A stretch of DNA of 64,000 bases from Adineta vaga (lineage: Eukaryota; Rotifera). Positions within the stretch are counted from its first letter, which is position 1; each line of letters begins with the position of its first letter. The stretch spans positions 186,001-250,000 of the forward strand of contig CP075496.1 of assembly GCA_021613535.1 (NCBI GenBank). Reading direction: 5' to 3'. A program made the position numbers and the translations under genes. Below, piece by piece: positions 1 through 11,499 of the stretch. The notes below the pieces were generated by a model. The model made no database searches, had not been told where the DNA came from, and saw only the letters and a list, made by a program, of their open reading frames with translations.

Positions 1-797
1 TTAATTATCTACTTTTCCTAGACACTCTATACAATTGACCTCTGGGACAATAGTATCCGCAGTGATGAACTAGTACGTCGTATTAAGGATATACTCAAAA
101 CAAATAGATCTCGGAACTAATCCCATAAAGAACTTGGAAGATGAACATTAGATACAAAACAAATGTTTTTTCTATTCATATTATAAAAGTTTTAAAAAAA
201 AGTTCTAATAGCGATAATATATGTCAATATGATATTTCTGTGATAAGTGGAATAGAAAGACCATAGTCTATCGATTCTATTGAGGGTGTGGGTGAGGGTG
301 TGCGTGTTAGATAGATGTAATACTAACACACACCCAAACCCTCACTCACACTCACCCACAACCACAACCACACCCTCAAGATGGTTATTTATATATAGAA
401 AACATTGTTTGATAAAAAGGTGTCGATGACTATGTTCTATTGTACTATTAGAATAATCAAACTACGTTGTCATTATAACATGAACAGTGCAAAAATATTG
501 TGATATAATTTGATATAGCCATGTGCAACAAAAACAACAACGAAAATGAATGCATGTTTCAATAATACAAATATGTATTAAAAGGAATTTCACGTGAGAG
601 CATTCTACTGTAACGGTTTCAACAACAAATTTTGTGCTCTGAGCTGAGTGCTACTTTAATTAATAGCAACTCAGAGCACATCAAACACAAATCCAATAGT
701 TTTTTTTTTCAAAGTGATATATGATGACCCTTTGCAGTTTCAATGGAGATGTGAATAAAGTACGGTAAAAGTTCAGGGAGAAAACGATATGGTTTGA
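1..797. other. Intergenic, AT-rich
   Basis: No credible coding exon is visible. The stretch holds one foldback element with TGTGGG-like arms (281-378) and a smaller perfect hairpin at 633-680 with 11-bp arms. The 3' end of the minus-strand ART-LRR gene lies just to the right. Confidence 0.6.
281..378. repeat. TGTGGG-arm foldback element
   Basis: The left arm begins TGAGGGTGTGG and the right arm ends CCACACCCTCA, an exact 11-bp inverted match followed by AAGATGG. The interior is a longer imperfect run of GGGTG and CACCC units. It is the first of about 17 similar elements in the window. Confidence 0.8.
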
Positions 798-3432
798 TCA
801 TTTCGCTTGAATTAGTTTCCGATATGTATTAACTTCAACTTGTAAGTATGCATTTTTTAATTTTGTTTGGCAATAGCAATCAGTTAAGTATATAATTGAT
901 GCTTCGAGTTCTCGAATTTCTATTTCTTGATCATTGATCAAGATTGCATTGTCTACAAAAGAAAAAGAATCATATGTTGCGGTAACAGTTTCAACTTACA
1001 TTCCTTCGTCATACGCAGAACAGCAGGAAGTTTTTCATATTCTCTAAGTGTAACGAGATGTTCATTCTGTAAACGAGTGTATGTATCTGCATTTTCACGG
1101 ATTGAAGTAATTAATTGAAGGAACGATTTGCGAGGAGCTTTAGAAGTTGACGAACCTTTCACTGTAGCCATATTTTTACATTTTTCTTCTATCTTGATTC
1201 TATAATGTTCAGTCAGTTCAGCTTTTTCGGCCTTCGATAATTTATTAAAATCGTCTCTGATGCCTGCTATTGCTCGTACAAGTTCAGTTCGATAAAAAGC
1301 GCTGACATCAATGCAAAGCGACGCTGTTTGTATGGTGTCTAATTCTATTTGGTGTAAATGTGGTAAAAGGTATAATTCCTCGTTTAAACTTTGTATTTGA
1401 CTTTCCAACGATATACGAGCAATTGCTATTTTTGAAAACACGGCTTCCACAAGTAAAACATTGCCACTCTGATCCTTGACTTCTGATACCAGCTTTTCCA
1501 CTCCATACCTTGACTGACCTCTGAGAATATCGAATTGATCTGTAATAAAAGGAATATATATTGCAAAATATTTAAAATTCCACATACCTATTGCCCGAAT
1601 GATGGCAGAATTACTTTCGTCCGAAAGTTGATTATTTCGAAGGTCCAGGAACTCTAAATTGCCCTGTCGTTTAAGCAGCTTGAGAATATCTTTCAAACAC
1701 TCATCTGTGATTCTATTCGAACTAAGATTTAGTTCAAGTAGAGTATTATTGTTGGCTAACATTTTGACGAACGCTTTCATGCCTTTATCTCCGATGACAT
1801 TGCCACTTAAACTTAGTTTTTCTATCGTCGGATGGAAATACAATGCTGCAGCCAACTCCAGCGCCCCAGAATCCGTGATTCCATTGACGTCTAACCGAAG
1901 TTCAACAAGAGTTCGATTAAGACCTAAAGACCAGGCTAATCGTGTTGTGCCTTCATCACCCAAGTGGTTGTTGTCAAGGAAAAGTTGCCTTATAGTTGAT
2001 TTTAATGCTAGTACTTCGGCAAAACCATTTGCAGCATGTATACCCAAGGAATTACAACTGAGAACAATCTGTGTCCAATATACATTGACCATTAACTCGC
2101 TAAGGATGATGTCTGCATCTTGATCATTCAGATTTTTGTTCCAGAAACTGACTCTAGATCCATTACAATTCATATAAATCAACTCTTCTAAATCTTTGTT
2201 GTTGTATGATGGTAATTGACTGGCATTAAATACATCTTTCTTGGGGAGACTTTGTGACACCTCAACCACGACTTTCGGTATACTCACATCTGATACCTGT
2301 GTGTTTATCAAAGTATATTTTGGCAATTCCGATGCCACCATTGGTACTGAACCTTTTTTAAGTGTTTTGTTCAGGAGAGGTACAGTCTTCTGGGTGGTGG
2401 ACTTTTCTTTATCGAACATTTGCCCTAATGATGTTACTTTTACGGCAAGAGTTGGTGATGCAACATCTTCCTTAGTATTCTTGGGCACACCGGATGCTGA
2501 CTTCTCTATTTTGGGTTTTTCGGAATGTTTTTTCTGCTTTGATTTACAAGTTTCATTTGGCGACTTTGCATTCACTGACGAAGGAGTAGTTGCTGATCCA
2601 GTTTCCTTGACATGTATTATATGAAAACCAGGAGCAGGATTGACTTTGCCCAAAACTTGAAATCTTGTTCCCGGTAATAGTAAAATTTCACCCTCGCCCA
2701 TGAAGTACGAATGTGCTCGTATATCTTTACCTGATTGGCATTGTATGTTGAAAAGTGTTCGTTTGCCCGACTTGCCTAAAAACTGGTCTGACTCGAGCAG
2801 ATCGAGAGATTCGGTGCACGAGCTATGTAGAATAGTGTCAAATCAGTTGCATAATATAAAGAGTGAAAAAATTACCTGAATCCCCACCAGACAAAGTCCA
2901 TTCCGGTCAAATAGTCTTCGCTCAAATCACCTGCTATGCCACGCCATACGGTCGTTGCGATTGATGGAAGTCGCGAGAGTGCAGTGAGGAAAAGCTTGAG
3001 GTAAGCAAAGTAGGGAACCACCTGCTTTTGATCTCGTGTTCGAAGAGCAGCATTCATTCGTATAGAGAGAGTCTGATCTCGAGGATGCCAATCCATTGTA
3101 TAAAGATAAATCGCAGCACGCTCATCTTTTGTCAATCCATCTGGCACGTCACGCACATTTTGTTTAGCGATCTTGGCATTATTTAGTACATGGGGTACTG
3201 TACCTTCCTCTTCTAATGTTTTCACAGCAACATGAAGAGGAAGTAACACGAAATTTCGATAATCAATGATTCTAAGTGTATAATAGATTGCTTACATTTT
3301 TGTTGGTAGAGAATCAGACTACACTTACGATGTCGTAGACTCGGGAGATGTATTTTCGACATCAGAAAGACGTTGAGCCAAATTTGTTCTATCGCATTCA
3401 TTAAAAAGCGATGCACATGAAGCTTGAGCCAT
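798..3432 (-). CDS. ART - leucine-rich repeat - intermediate-filament rod fusion protein
   Basis: Four exons (3432-3329, 3271-2876, 2822-1000, 952-798) with introns of 57, 53 and 47 bp give 825 aa. Residues about 40-230 form an arginine-type mono-ADP-ribosyltransferase domain with the R-S-ExE triad: Arg145 in VWRGI, Ser167-168 in FSSCTES and E210-x-E212 before ILLLPGTRF. A Ser/Lys-rich linker follows. Residues about 377-582 are RNI-type LRRs (LxLxxNxIxDxG). From about 607 to the end the chain matches an intermediate-filament rod: SLNEELYLLPHLHQIEL resembles the end of coil 1B, and the last exon ends LQVEVNTYRKLI, close to the canonical rod terminus. The start is the first ATG in frame with the upstream exon. 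ARTs transfer ADP-ribose from NAD to proteins; here the target is unknown and the rod suggests filament association. There is no signal peptide. The domain calls are strong; the function is inferred. Confidence 0.85.
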
Positions 3433-5294
3433 GTTTCGTCGTCAATCCAAATGACTACTTCTAAGAAATTTTCTTTTTCATAACTAAGTCTACACAAACT
3501 ATCGATAATGAATCTTTCTCATATTTTTCTGTGCAATTTTTAGGTACAAATCAAACTGAATAATAAGTTCTTTCATACGGAATCTCAAGTAACGATAGCA
3601 CACGCGCTTACTTCCTAGCTATAACTGTGAATTGGTTGCTATACACCTTTGATGCTGTTATAGAAATCGTTTCGAAGACGAACGAAGTAACATGCTGCTT
3701 TCATCCATTTGTCAAGCTTGCACACATATTTTCATTCTTTTTTCTCTTCTCTAATGCACAGCGGCATACAGAAATGCATTCTAGTGGTGGCACTTTTCTT
3801 TTGTAACAATGTCACCGATAATTGATTTTATATGCGCGTACATTAGAAGGGTGTGGATTAACAGAATATTCGCTCACCCACGTCCATACCCTCAATAGGT
3901 CCTACTTAGCGCGTTGGAACATTTCGAAAATGACTTCAACAGATTTTGACTCGTATCATACTCAATTCACTATAGATAATCTTTGTATGCATTGTAAATT
4001 ATGTAAACAAACAAATATATAACGTGATGATATTATCATATAGGAGACGTTTCTAAAATAAACAAATATGTTTTTGTCTTATAGCGTGATGTTGTTCGAC
4101 TACCACCACCTTAAAATGTAGCGAAATATATATATATATATTAAATTTGACTACGCCGATATGCAAGTTTATACATGAAATAGTATAAAGATTGTATATT
4201 TTTTCCTCAAATTCGTTGACGAAAAATAGTTTGTGAAAAGAAAACTGCTTAGTCATCATTTTCATGGATGAAAGTTTAAATAGTTTCGATATCAGTTCCA
4301 TTTTTTATTGTTTATCCTTATATCACTGTAACTAGTAAACAAAATCACGATATTGCATCAAAACTATTTTCTATTGATTATATTTAAAAATACATTATTG
4401 AAATTACACAAATAGTGTCATTTGGTTTCCCAATCATCGCTACTTATTTTTAAAGATTTTGTTAATTGTTCTATGAATTATGTACTTTTAAACTATTTGA
4501 TTTCCATATGGATTGATGATTAAGAAATTTTGTGAATTGAATGATTTAAATATGACAAATTAAATCTTCCTAAACAAAAGAAGTTAATTCTATTGATTTA
4601 CAAATGATAGATGATGAAATAACCATGTATTAACAATTCATTTTTTAAAAGAAATAGAAGGATATGACGATGTGTGTATTCATATAGATATATGCGATAA
4701 TCGTCAATTTACGCAAGAACATAATGAAATAGAACCAATGACTCATTTAATATAAATAAATTCGTTTTTTCCCAACCAATGTTTTCTAATGATGAGTGTA
4801 TACAGATGACTCAAAGTGTATGGTACATTAATAAAATTGAATTTACATATTGATGCGCACTCTGAAATTTCTTTTTACATTTTGTTTTTGTAGAATCTAT
4901 TATATGATTACTAAATTTTATAAAATAACTCTTGATAAATGTATGTAAGGAAACTGACTTTTTATAAAAATAAAATATGGAAAAGTCAATGCTTAATTTT
5001 ACTGAGAAGTTCATAGTGAAGATATATTTGTAATTCAAGATTTTTTCTTTATAAACCACAGTTGAAACTTGTTGTACATTTTCTACCGTTTGTGTTGAAG
5101 TTTAAAGTGTACAATGTGCACCCTCTTCTAGGGTCTCATGAGAAATATTGTTTCGGACTAAAAGAAAGATATGTGAAGACTTTGTCTAGACAATTAAATA
5201 TTGTAATAGACTTTTTAATTATCACTGCACAGAGAATAGCAGTCCTTGAGAGTGCGGATGTGGATAAAGAGTATAGCCTGATCCACACCCACCC
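3433..5294. other. Intergenic, AT-rich
   Basis: Short open frames here lack splice support or recognisable motifs. A TGTGGG-type foldback lies at 3847-3895 and an AT dinucleotide run near 4125-4140. Nothing else was identified. Confidence 0.5.
3847..3895. repeat. TGTGGG-arm foldback element
   Basis: Left arm GAAGGGTGTGGA and right arm TCCATACCCTCAA are separated by a short AT-rich loop. Same family as 281-378, more diverged. Confidence 0.65.
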
Positions 5295-5298
5295 TCAA
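5247..5298. repeat. TGTGGG-arm foldback element at a gene break
   Basis: The left arm is TGAGAGTGCGGATGTGGAT and the right arm ATCCACACCCACCCTCA, followed by AGATGG, the same outer motif as at 281-378. Its right terminus abuts the truncated minus-strand reading frame 5295-5813 and provides that frame's stop codon. Confidence 0.75.
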
Positions 5299-5813
5299 GA
5301 TGGATCGAGTTGATCTAATCTTGTTTTTGATCCAACAAAACTCATCGATATAGCATTCTTTTCATATTGATGAGCTCTTTGGTTAAGAGCGTCACAGATT
5401 GATTTGATACCTGTAAAAACACCTTTAATTTTTGACCATTGTTTTGTCCATTGTTCATGATGTTCTTCATTATTGCAGTAGATAAATATTGAATCTAGTT
5501 GATGGATATCATGTATACAAGGTAGAAGAATTTGCCCAATTGATCCAGAAATAATCATACATACATTTTGATGATCAATATCAAGAATAAATTCAACACA
5601 TTTATCATTATCTGTGAATATATTTATGTGCTTGTAGAGTTTTACAATTGCGTTTTGATAGTCTTCGTTGTTTTCACCAAAATATTTATCCAACCAGACT
5701 ACAGTGACAATTTGCAGCTTTTGAACATCGAAACGTTGACACTCCAATGATTTTTTCGAGGTTACAGCGCTTTCTTTACTTTTTGTTTCACCGACTATTT
5801 GTTTCTTGTCCAT
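5295..5813 (-). pseudogene. Truncated N-terminal fragment of an ART/TPR-family protein
   Basis: A 172-aa frame from ATG at 5813. After a Lys/Ser-rich start it holds VVWLDKYFGENNEDYQNAI and a VCMIISGSIGQ strand, with repeated Trp and His residues in HHEQWTKQWSKIKGVF. I recognise this arrangement as the N-terminal module that precedes the ART domain in multi-domain ART-TPR proteins of bdelloids; the first exon of the gene at 20.3-22.8 kb is a diverged relative (FMVFSREFFPNL). No ART or TPR part follows: the frame stops a few codons later inside the terminus of a foldback element. It is therefore probably a gene broken by insertion or rearrangement, although a short functional protein cannot be excluded. 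Confidence 0.65.
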
Positions 5814-6294
5814 AAATTTGGTATTTTTTTTTTTGTTTATAATAAGATTATGATTTTAATTGCTCTTTTTCAATGGTTACATTCATGTTGAAAAACAAGC
5901 GACATCAACATGCATCTTTGTCAGTAACGATGGAAAGGTCCTCAGGGAAGATTACACTATTAGCACTGTCTGAATAGATGAGAAAGAAAGAAAGAAAGAG
6001 TGATGAAGATTTCTCTTTCTTTGATTCTCAACCAGATGTCCCTATAAGGTTGAAAGTTAGAAAAAATATTCTTCACAATGTGTAAAGAATTTTATCTTAT
6101 GAACGCCTTTGACAACAAATGACCAGACGCAAATAGATGTTGTTAAAATGAAATATTTGATGCACCTAAATAAATTTTTAATTAGTGAATAATCTTTGAT
6201 TGGTATAAGAGAACGAGTAAAATTGTAACAGAGATGGGTTCATGACCGCGATTTTGGAGAATATAATTTAATATACTATGATAGAGAAATTGAA

Positions 6295-6353
6295 TGAGGG
6301 TGTAGGTGAGAATATATCTCTTGTCTTCAATCTCACATCCACAATACGGTGCT
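6295..6353. repeat. TGTGGG-arm foldback element
   Basis: Left arm GAATGAGGGTGTAGGTGAG, right arm CTCACATCCACA. It is imperfect and lies next to a second, longer copy. Confidence 0.6.
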
Positions 6354-6359
6354 AACTTT

Positions 6360-6464
6360 TGGGTGTGGGTGAGGGTGTGGGTGTGGGTGTGAGTATGGGT
6401 ATGAGTGTAGAGAGACAACTGCCACAAACTCATCCTCGCCCACCTACACCGTCACCCACACCCT
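6360..6464. repeat. Long TGTGGG-arm foldback element
   Basis: The left arm is a run of GGGTGTGGGTGAGGGTGTGG and further units; the right arm ends GTCACCCACACCC. This is the copy richest in exact GGGTGTGGGTGTGGG telomere-like repeats. Confidence 0.8.
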
Positions 6465-6635
6465 ATTTTAGGGCAATCAGAACTAGTAAGCTAACCAGTA
6501 TTATGTTAAGTAAATTAATGAATTTTTTATTTTCGACGAAAGAAAAAATCGATTAAACTTTCGACGAAACGAGAATCCACACATCATTCTAATTAACAAA
6601 GGATTAAATGTCTCTCTTTTCAGTTTTAAAATATC

Positions 6636-8555
6636 ATGGAGAATCAAAAGCGTACTTTCACAATGAAGATGAAAAGAATAATAGCTTGTTCCTTTCTGCT
6701 GTGTCTAAGGTATTGAAGATTTCGTCTTTTTTTCTGAATTTATCTAACTTATTTAATTAAATTTCGTTTTAGTTTGATAGGTTTGTTTACTATTTTTTAT
6801 TATATGTTTATCTGTAATATAATTGTATATAAATAGTTCAAGTAAACTCTCAAATATGTGACAGTACAATTCCATATAGTCGGTGTTCGACTAATAGTGG
6901 TTGTGGATGTTTTCCTATGGTAGGTACTGATAATGTAGGTGTCTGTGGATTTCTTTGGAAGTTCTGTTCTCAACTTGTCCTATGTGGATCATCACAAGAT
7001 TGTTCTCAACCAGATCATATCTGTGTTCATCATTCTCGATGCAACAATGATCCAGTTTGTTATCCATTTTCCCTTATGACTGAAAGTATTTGTCCACCAT
7101 TATCGACTGGTAAGTTGAAAATGGTTAATCCATACTCGTTTCTGAAGTTAAGAATTGATGAATAGTGACAAATACGACGATGACGACCACCATTCCAATG
7201 GAAATGACAACGACAAGTGAGTTTTATCCAAGGGAGTGAATGCCCGCATCCGTTCGATATCTCGATATTTCGACATCCATTCAGCACCTTTTATCGTGTT
7301 TGAATGCTAAATGCCTGCACTTATCCCTTTGCCTTAAAATGAAAATCTTTTAAAGCGATTTACATATATATATTCATAAAAAAGATAGTGGGAAATAGAA
7401 CGCTTATGAAAATTTGGAATAATTTTTTATCCAATAGAGTTGTTAAAATTATTAACTGTAATCATTGATGATTTGTTAATAAACGGTTAGAATTCTCAAA
7501 AGACACAGTATCTTCGTTAAAGCCATAAATAAGTCTTTTATATATCGTTTTTCTTAGATAGAACAACCATTTCGACATCAACGCTGACATCGTCAGTTTG
7601 CGAACCATTCAAACAAGTGCCAAGCGAGTCAATCAAATGCACAAAACCAAAATGGTCCCAACAAGGAATCATAATCGCTGGTACTGGTGCGGCAGGATCT
7701 TCACCTATGCAACTAAAGTATCCTATGGGAATTTTCATCGACCAAAACGATAATGATGCTCTCTACGTGGCAGACCGAGATAATTACCGAATTCAGAAAT
7801 TCGCCCAGGGTTCGAACGGCGTTGGTGTAACAGTGGCAGGAGGAAATGGTGATGGCAGAGCCGACAATCAAATTAGTGGTGTTTATGACATTTTCGTCGA
7901 TTCTGCCCGAAATATATTCATTGCAGACCGCCAAGGTCACCGAGTTCAAAGGTGGGCTGAGAACAGTAGTATAGGTGTGACCTTGGTCGATCTTGAAAAC
8001 GACTATCTTCCTTATGGAGTTTGGTTCAATGAGAAGACAGGAGATCTGTATGTGACAGAAGCTACGGTCTATGTAGGTTCAGGACGTCTAACGAAATATT
8101 CCATGATGAATAGAACGGTTGTAAACAGAACTATCATTGCGCCTCACTTAGAGCTTGCACGTGGTCTCTTTATCGATCAGTGTAATTCGGATGTCTACGT
8201 GGCAGATACCTACGCAAAGACAATCAACAAGTTCAGTACTAGCGGCAATCATGAAGATGGAAGCGTCGTCTTTTCCGGTTTCGAAACGCCAGAAGATGTT
8301 ATAAGTGACTGCTACGGCAATCTGTACGTTGCAGAAAGCGATGTCTGGTACAAAGACCTACCTCCTGTCCGACGGATCAATATGAGAGAGGGTGGTAAGA
8401 GAGAAGCAGTGATTGGCCCTAAATCCAAAAATGCACCCAGATTGCCTACTCCGTATAGTATGGCTTTCGACAGTCAGTGGAATCTGTATATCGCTGATTC
8501 GGTCAATGCTACTGTTCAGAAGTTTCTTTTTGAAGGTGGTGATCTCTACTGTTGA
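6636..8555 (+). CDS. Secreted Cys-rich / NHL-repeat protein, paralogue 1
   Basis: Five exons (6636-6709, 6773-6780, 6837-7109, 7166-7216, 7558-8555) give 467 aa. Exon 1 encodes a hydrophobic signal peptide (IIACSFLLCL). Exon 2 is only 8 nt and is needed to keep frame; skipping it gives an immediate stop. Exon 3 encodes a compact domain of 12 or more Cys (CGCFPMVGTDNVGVCGF). Exon 4 and the start of exon 5 are Thr-rich. The rest is a beta-propeller of NHL repeats: AGxGxxG turns, a FVDSARNIFIADRQGHRVQRW-type unit and LYVADRDNYRIQKF. NHL propellers are binding scaffolds, so an extracellular or surface ligand-binding role is likely but unproven. The exon pattern matches the downstream gene at 9.9-11.5 kb, so the two are tandem duplicates. 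Confidence 0.85.
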
Positions 8556-9925
8556 GCTTAGTCTTTATTTTCTTGAATTTAAAAGCTGAGTCGAAATAAA
8601 AGTATTGTTAATTTTTGTTTCCATCTAGAGTGATATTGGGTTTCTGACATAGGATATCTTATTAACGAATTCGTTCCTGGGCTCTAAATAGCACTCGACA
8701 AGCCCTATTAATTTCACAGAAGAACACAATTTCTGGTTCTCTCCATAGCCTAGAGATACTGAATGTCGACAAAAGAAAAGGACTGAAATCTTTCTAAGTC
8801 ACTTTTAGTTTTTGTTATCAACTGATTTCAGATAGATCTCAACAATAAGTACTACCAACTTCACACGTTATTTAACACTTTTGATTGCATTGTAGCAGTA
8901 ATAGTGATTCTCTCAAGACTATGACAAATACTATAATTTTTCTAACCATATTGATTAGCGTGATTTATTTATCAAAGGGATGTATATGCATATCTATAAA
9001 ACATATATAACGACATTTAAGCGTGACATAAACTCTCATTTTGTCATTTCTCCTTTTTTCTAATGATATTTTTAAATATTTGAACATAATTTCAATATAA
9101 TACTTTTTTTAAAATTTCTCTTTATTTGATCATTTCATTATATGTCATACTTGTCGTACATTTTTCAGTGATATTATGTTAACAACAGCTTTTTTACTGC
9201 TTTACAGAATGAGGTTGTAGGTGCTGGAAGTATGCAAATATCCAGGGCTGCCAAACCTCCTGATTTTCAATGTTTTGCCAGATTCGATTTATTAGCATTT
9301 TTAACGAATAAAACGCATAAAAGAAAGCGACCACATGTGTGATTACGGGTGTAAATCATTCACTAATTTTCTAGATAGTGAAGGTATGCCTAAATTCATA
9401 GTATTAACCACGTTATCTTTTGTCTGTATCGATCTTCAATGTTCATTGTAAGTCAATCTTTAGTTTTAAAATCTTAAATTACTGATGTCGAAATGAAAAT
9501 GATAATGAACAATTAGCCGAATTGCATAATTATTTAATAAACAATCAAGACTTATCAAAGAGAGTTTTTCTTGGCAGAAAAATATAATGCGTCAGTGCGA
9601 AAGTCAGCCTGTATACAGCGTGAGAGTGGGTGTGGGTGAATTGAAGAGTATTAGCTACACCCACAACCTTTTATTTTTGAACTATCATAATCACAATTTA
9701 ATTCACATGAATAAATGCATATTCATCGGTAAATATGTCTGTATCAATCATATCTGGAAAAAAAGGAAATTTTCTTTCGGTAGTCTTATCGTTTCGTGAG
9801 ATTAAGAATATGAAAGAAATAGAATCGTCATTTCAATTATCCAGGGATTAGAAGTGCATTTTTCTATCTTGAAATTTGAATCGTCATATGAAAATTTTAT
9901 TCTTTTTATTCATATTCAATCTACA
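8556..9925. other. Intergenic, AT-rich
   Basis: No supported exon. A sequence near 9240 (CCAGGGCTGCCAAACC) looks like the end of a hAT-type element but no matching partner was found. A foldback element lies at 9620-9669. Confidence 0.5.
9620..9669. repeat. TGTGGG-arm foldback element
   Basis: Left arm GTGAGAGTGGGTGTGGGTGA, right arm CTACACCCACAACC. Same family as 281-378. Confidence 0.7.
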
Positions 9926-11499
9926 ATGAAAATGAAAATAACAATTAGGTGTTTCTTCGTCCTTCTTTTCAGGTATTGAAAATTTCGTTTTATCTGAATT
10001 ATTCTAAAAATCAATCTATTCCATTTCAGCCTGATAGGTTTGTTTTCAATTTCACAATCTATATGTTCATCTATCATCTAGTTGTCTTCAACAGTTGAAG
10101 TAAATTCTCAAACATGTGACAGCACAATCCCGTATGATCGATGCTCTAGGAACAGTGCTTGTGGGTGTCTACCTATGGTCATTACTGATAATGTTGGTGT
10201 TTGTGCATTTGTTTGGAGATTCTGCTCTCAACTTGTTCCATGTAGACCGTCGGGCGATTGTTCTGATCCAGATCACATCTGTGTTCATCATCGTCGATGT
10301 AGCAATGATTCTGTTTGTTATCCATTGTCAATGTCTAAAGAGAATATTTGTCCACCGATATCAACTGGTAAGTAGAAGAGATTTAATTTAAATGATTTTT
10401 ATTGATGAATAGTAATAACAAATGAGACGACGACGACGACGATTCCAACTGATACAACAACGATGAAATTGGAGACCACAACAAAACGTAAGCTCACTAT
10501 GATGTTTTTCAACTAGGATAATCATCGTTATAGAACTTGTATCGAATAGTCTAGTTAGAACTGTTGATTTAGTCAATGATATATCATATTTTAGGAATCA
10601 AATTCGACAAATGGAGACAAAATGCAACGACTATTGCTGGAGGGAATGGAAAAGGAGACCAATTAAATCAACTTAATAATCCTTTTGGAATTTTCATCGA
10701 TCAAAATAAAAATATTTTGATTGTTGATGAATTCAATCATCGTATTATGAAATGGAAACTAAATGAAAGTCAAGGAACAATTATTGCTGGTAATAATGAA
10801 CGAGGAAACAGAACTGATCAATTGCACAGTCCAACAAATGTGATTGTTGATGAACAAACGAATTCATTGATCATTGCTGATTGGGGAAACAGACGGGTGA
10901 TTCAATGGTTCAATCAGAATCAACAAGAAATTCTCATCGAAAATATCATTTGTTTGGATTTGACAATAGACAAACATGGATTTCTTTATGTTTTGGATTC
11001 TTTGATGAATGAAGTGAGAAGATGGAAAATGGGAGAAGTCAAAGGAAAACAAGGAACATTAGTTGCTGGTGGAAATAGACAAGGAAATAAACTCGATCAA
11101 TTGAATTCTCCTTCATTTATCTTTGTTGATGACGAACAATCTGTTTATATTTCAGATTCTTACAATGATCGTATAATGAAATGGAGAAAAGATGCTCATG
11201 AAGGTGTGATTGTAGCTGGTGGAAATGGAAGAGGAAATAATCTGAATCAATTATCACTTCCCTATGGATTAATCGTTGATGAATATGATCAAATCTATGT
11301 AGTAGATTATCAAAATCATCGAATAATGCGTTGGAAGGAGGGCGCAAAAGAAGGTGAAATCATTGTTGGTGGAAATGGAAACGGAGAAGAATCAAATCAA
11401 TTGTCTTATCCATCGGGTTTATCAATTGATTTCGAAGGAAATCTTTATGTTAGTGATGGGAGGAATAATCGACTCCAAAAATTTGATTTAATTTCATAA
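9926..11499 (+). CDS. Secreted Cys-rich / NHL-repeat protein, paralogue 2
   Basis: Five exons (9926-9972, 10030-10037, 10095-10367, 10413-10487, 10595-11499) give 435 aa. Structure mirrors the gene at 6.6 kb: signal peptide (ITIRCFFVLLFS), an 8-nt second exon (CCTGATAG), an equally long (273 nt) Cys-rich exon, a Thr-rich exon and a large propeller exon. The propeller holds about six regular NHL repeats, each with an AGGNGxGNxxNQLxxP turn and a xIYVxDxxNHRIMRW strand, ending at residue 435. The repeats are cleaner than in paralogue 1. The Cys-rich domain keeps the Cys order of paralogue 1. It is probably secreted; the ligand is unknown. Confidence 0.87.

Larger units (their letters stand above)
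5814..6635. other. Intergenic with two foldback elements
   Basis: Contains a short GAAA tract near 5978-5999 and foldback elements at 6295-6353 and 6360-6464. No gene was seen. Confidence 0.5.

Noticed and set aside
281-378. CRISPR-like or tandem array interpretation of the foldback repeats
   Set aside because: Units are inverted, irregular and dispersed in a eukaryotic genome; no regular spacers or cas genes.
927-1118. Plus-strand open frame overlapping the ART-LRR gene
   Set aside because: It is antisense to the intermediate-filament-coding exon and has no family motif.
6182-6433. His-Thr-rich frame on the minus strand
   Set aside because: It is a translation of the GGGTGT foldback arms.
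9240-9290. CCAGGGCTGCCAAACC as a hAT element end
   Set aside because: No inverted partner or target duplication was found nearby.
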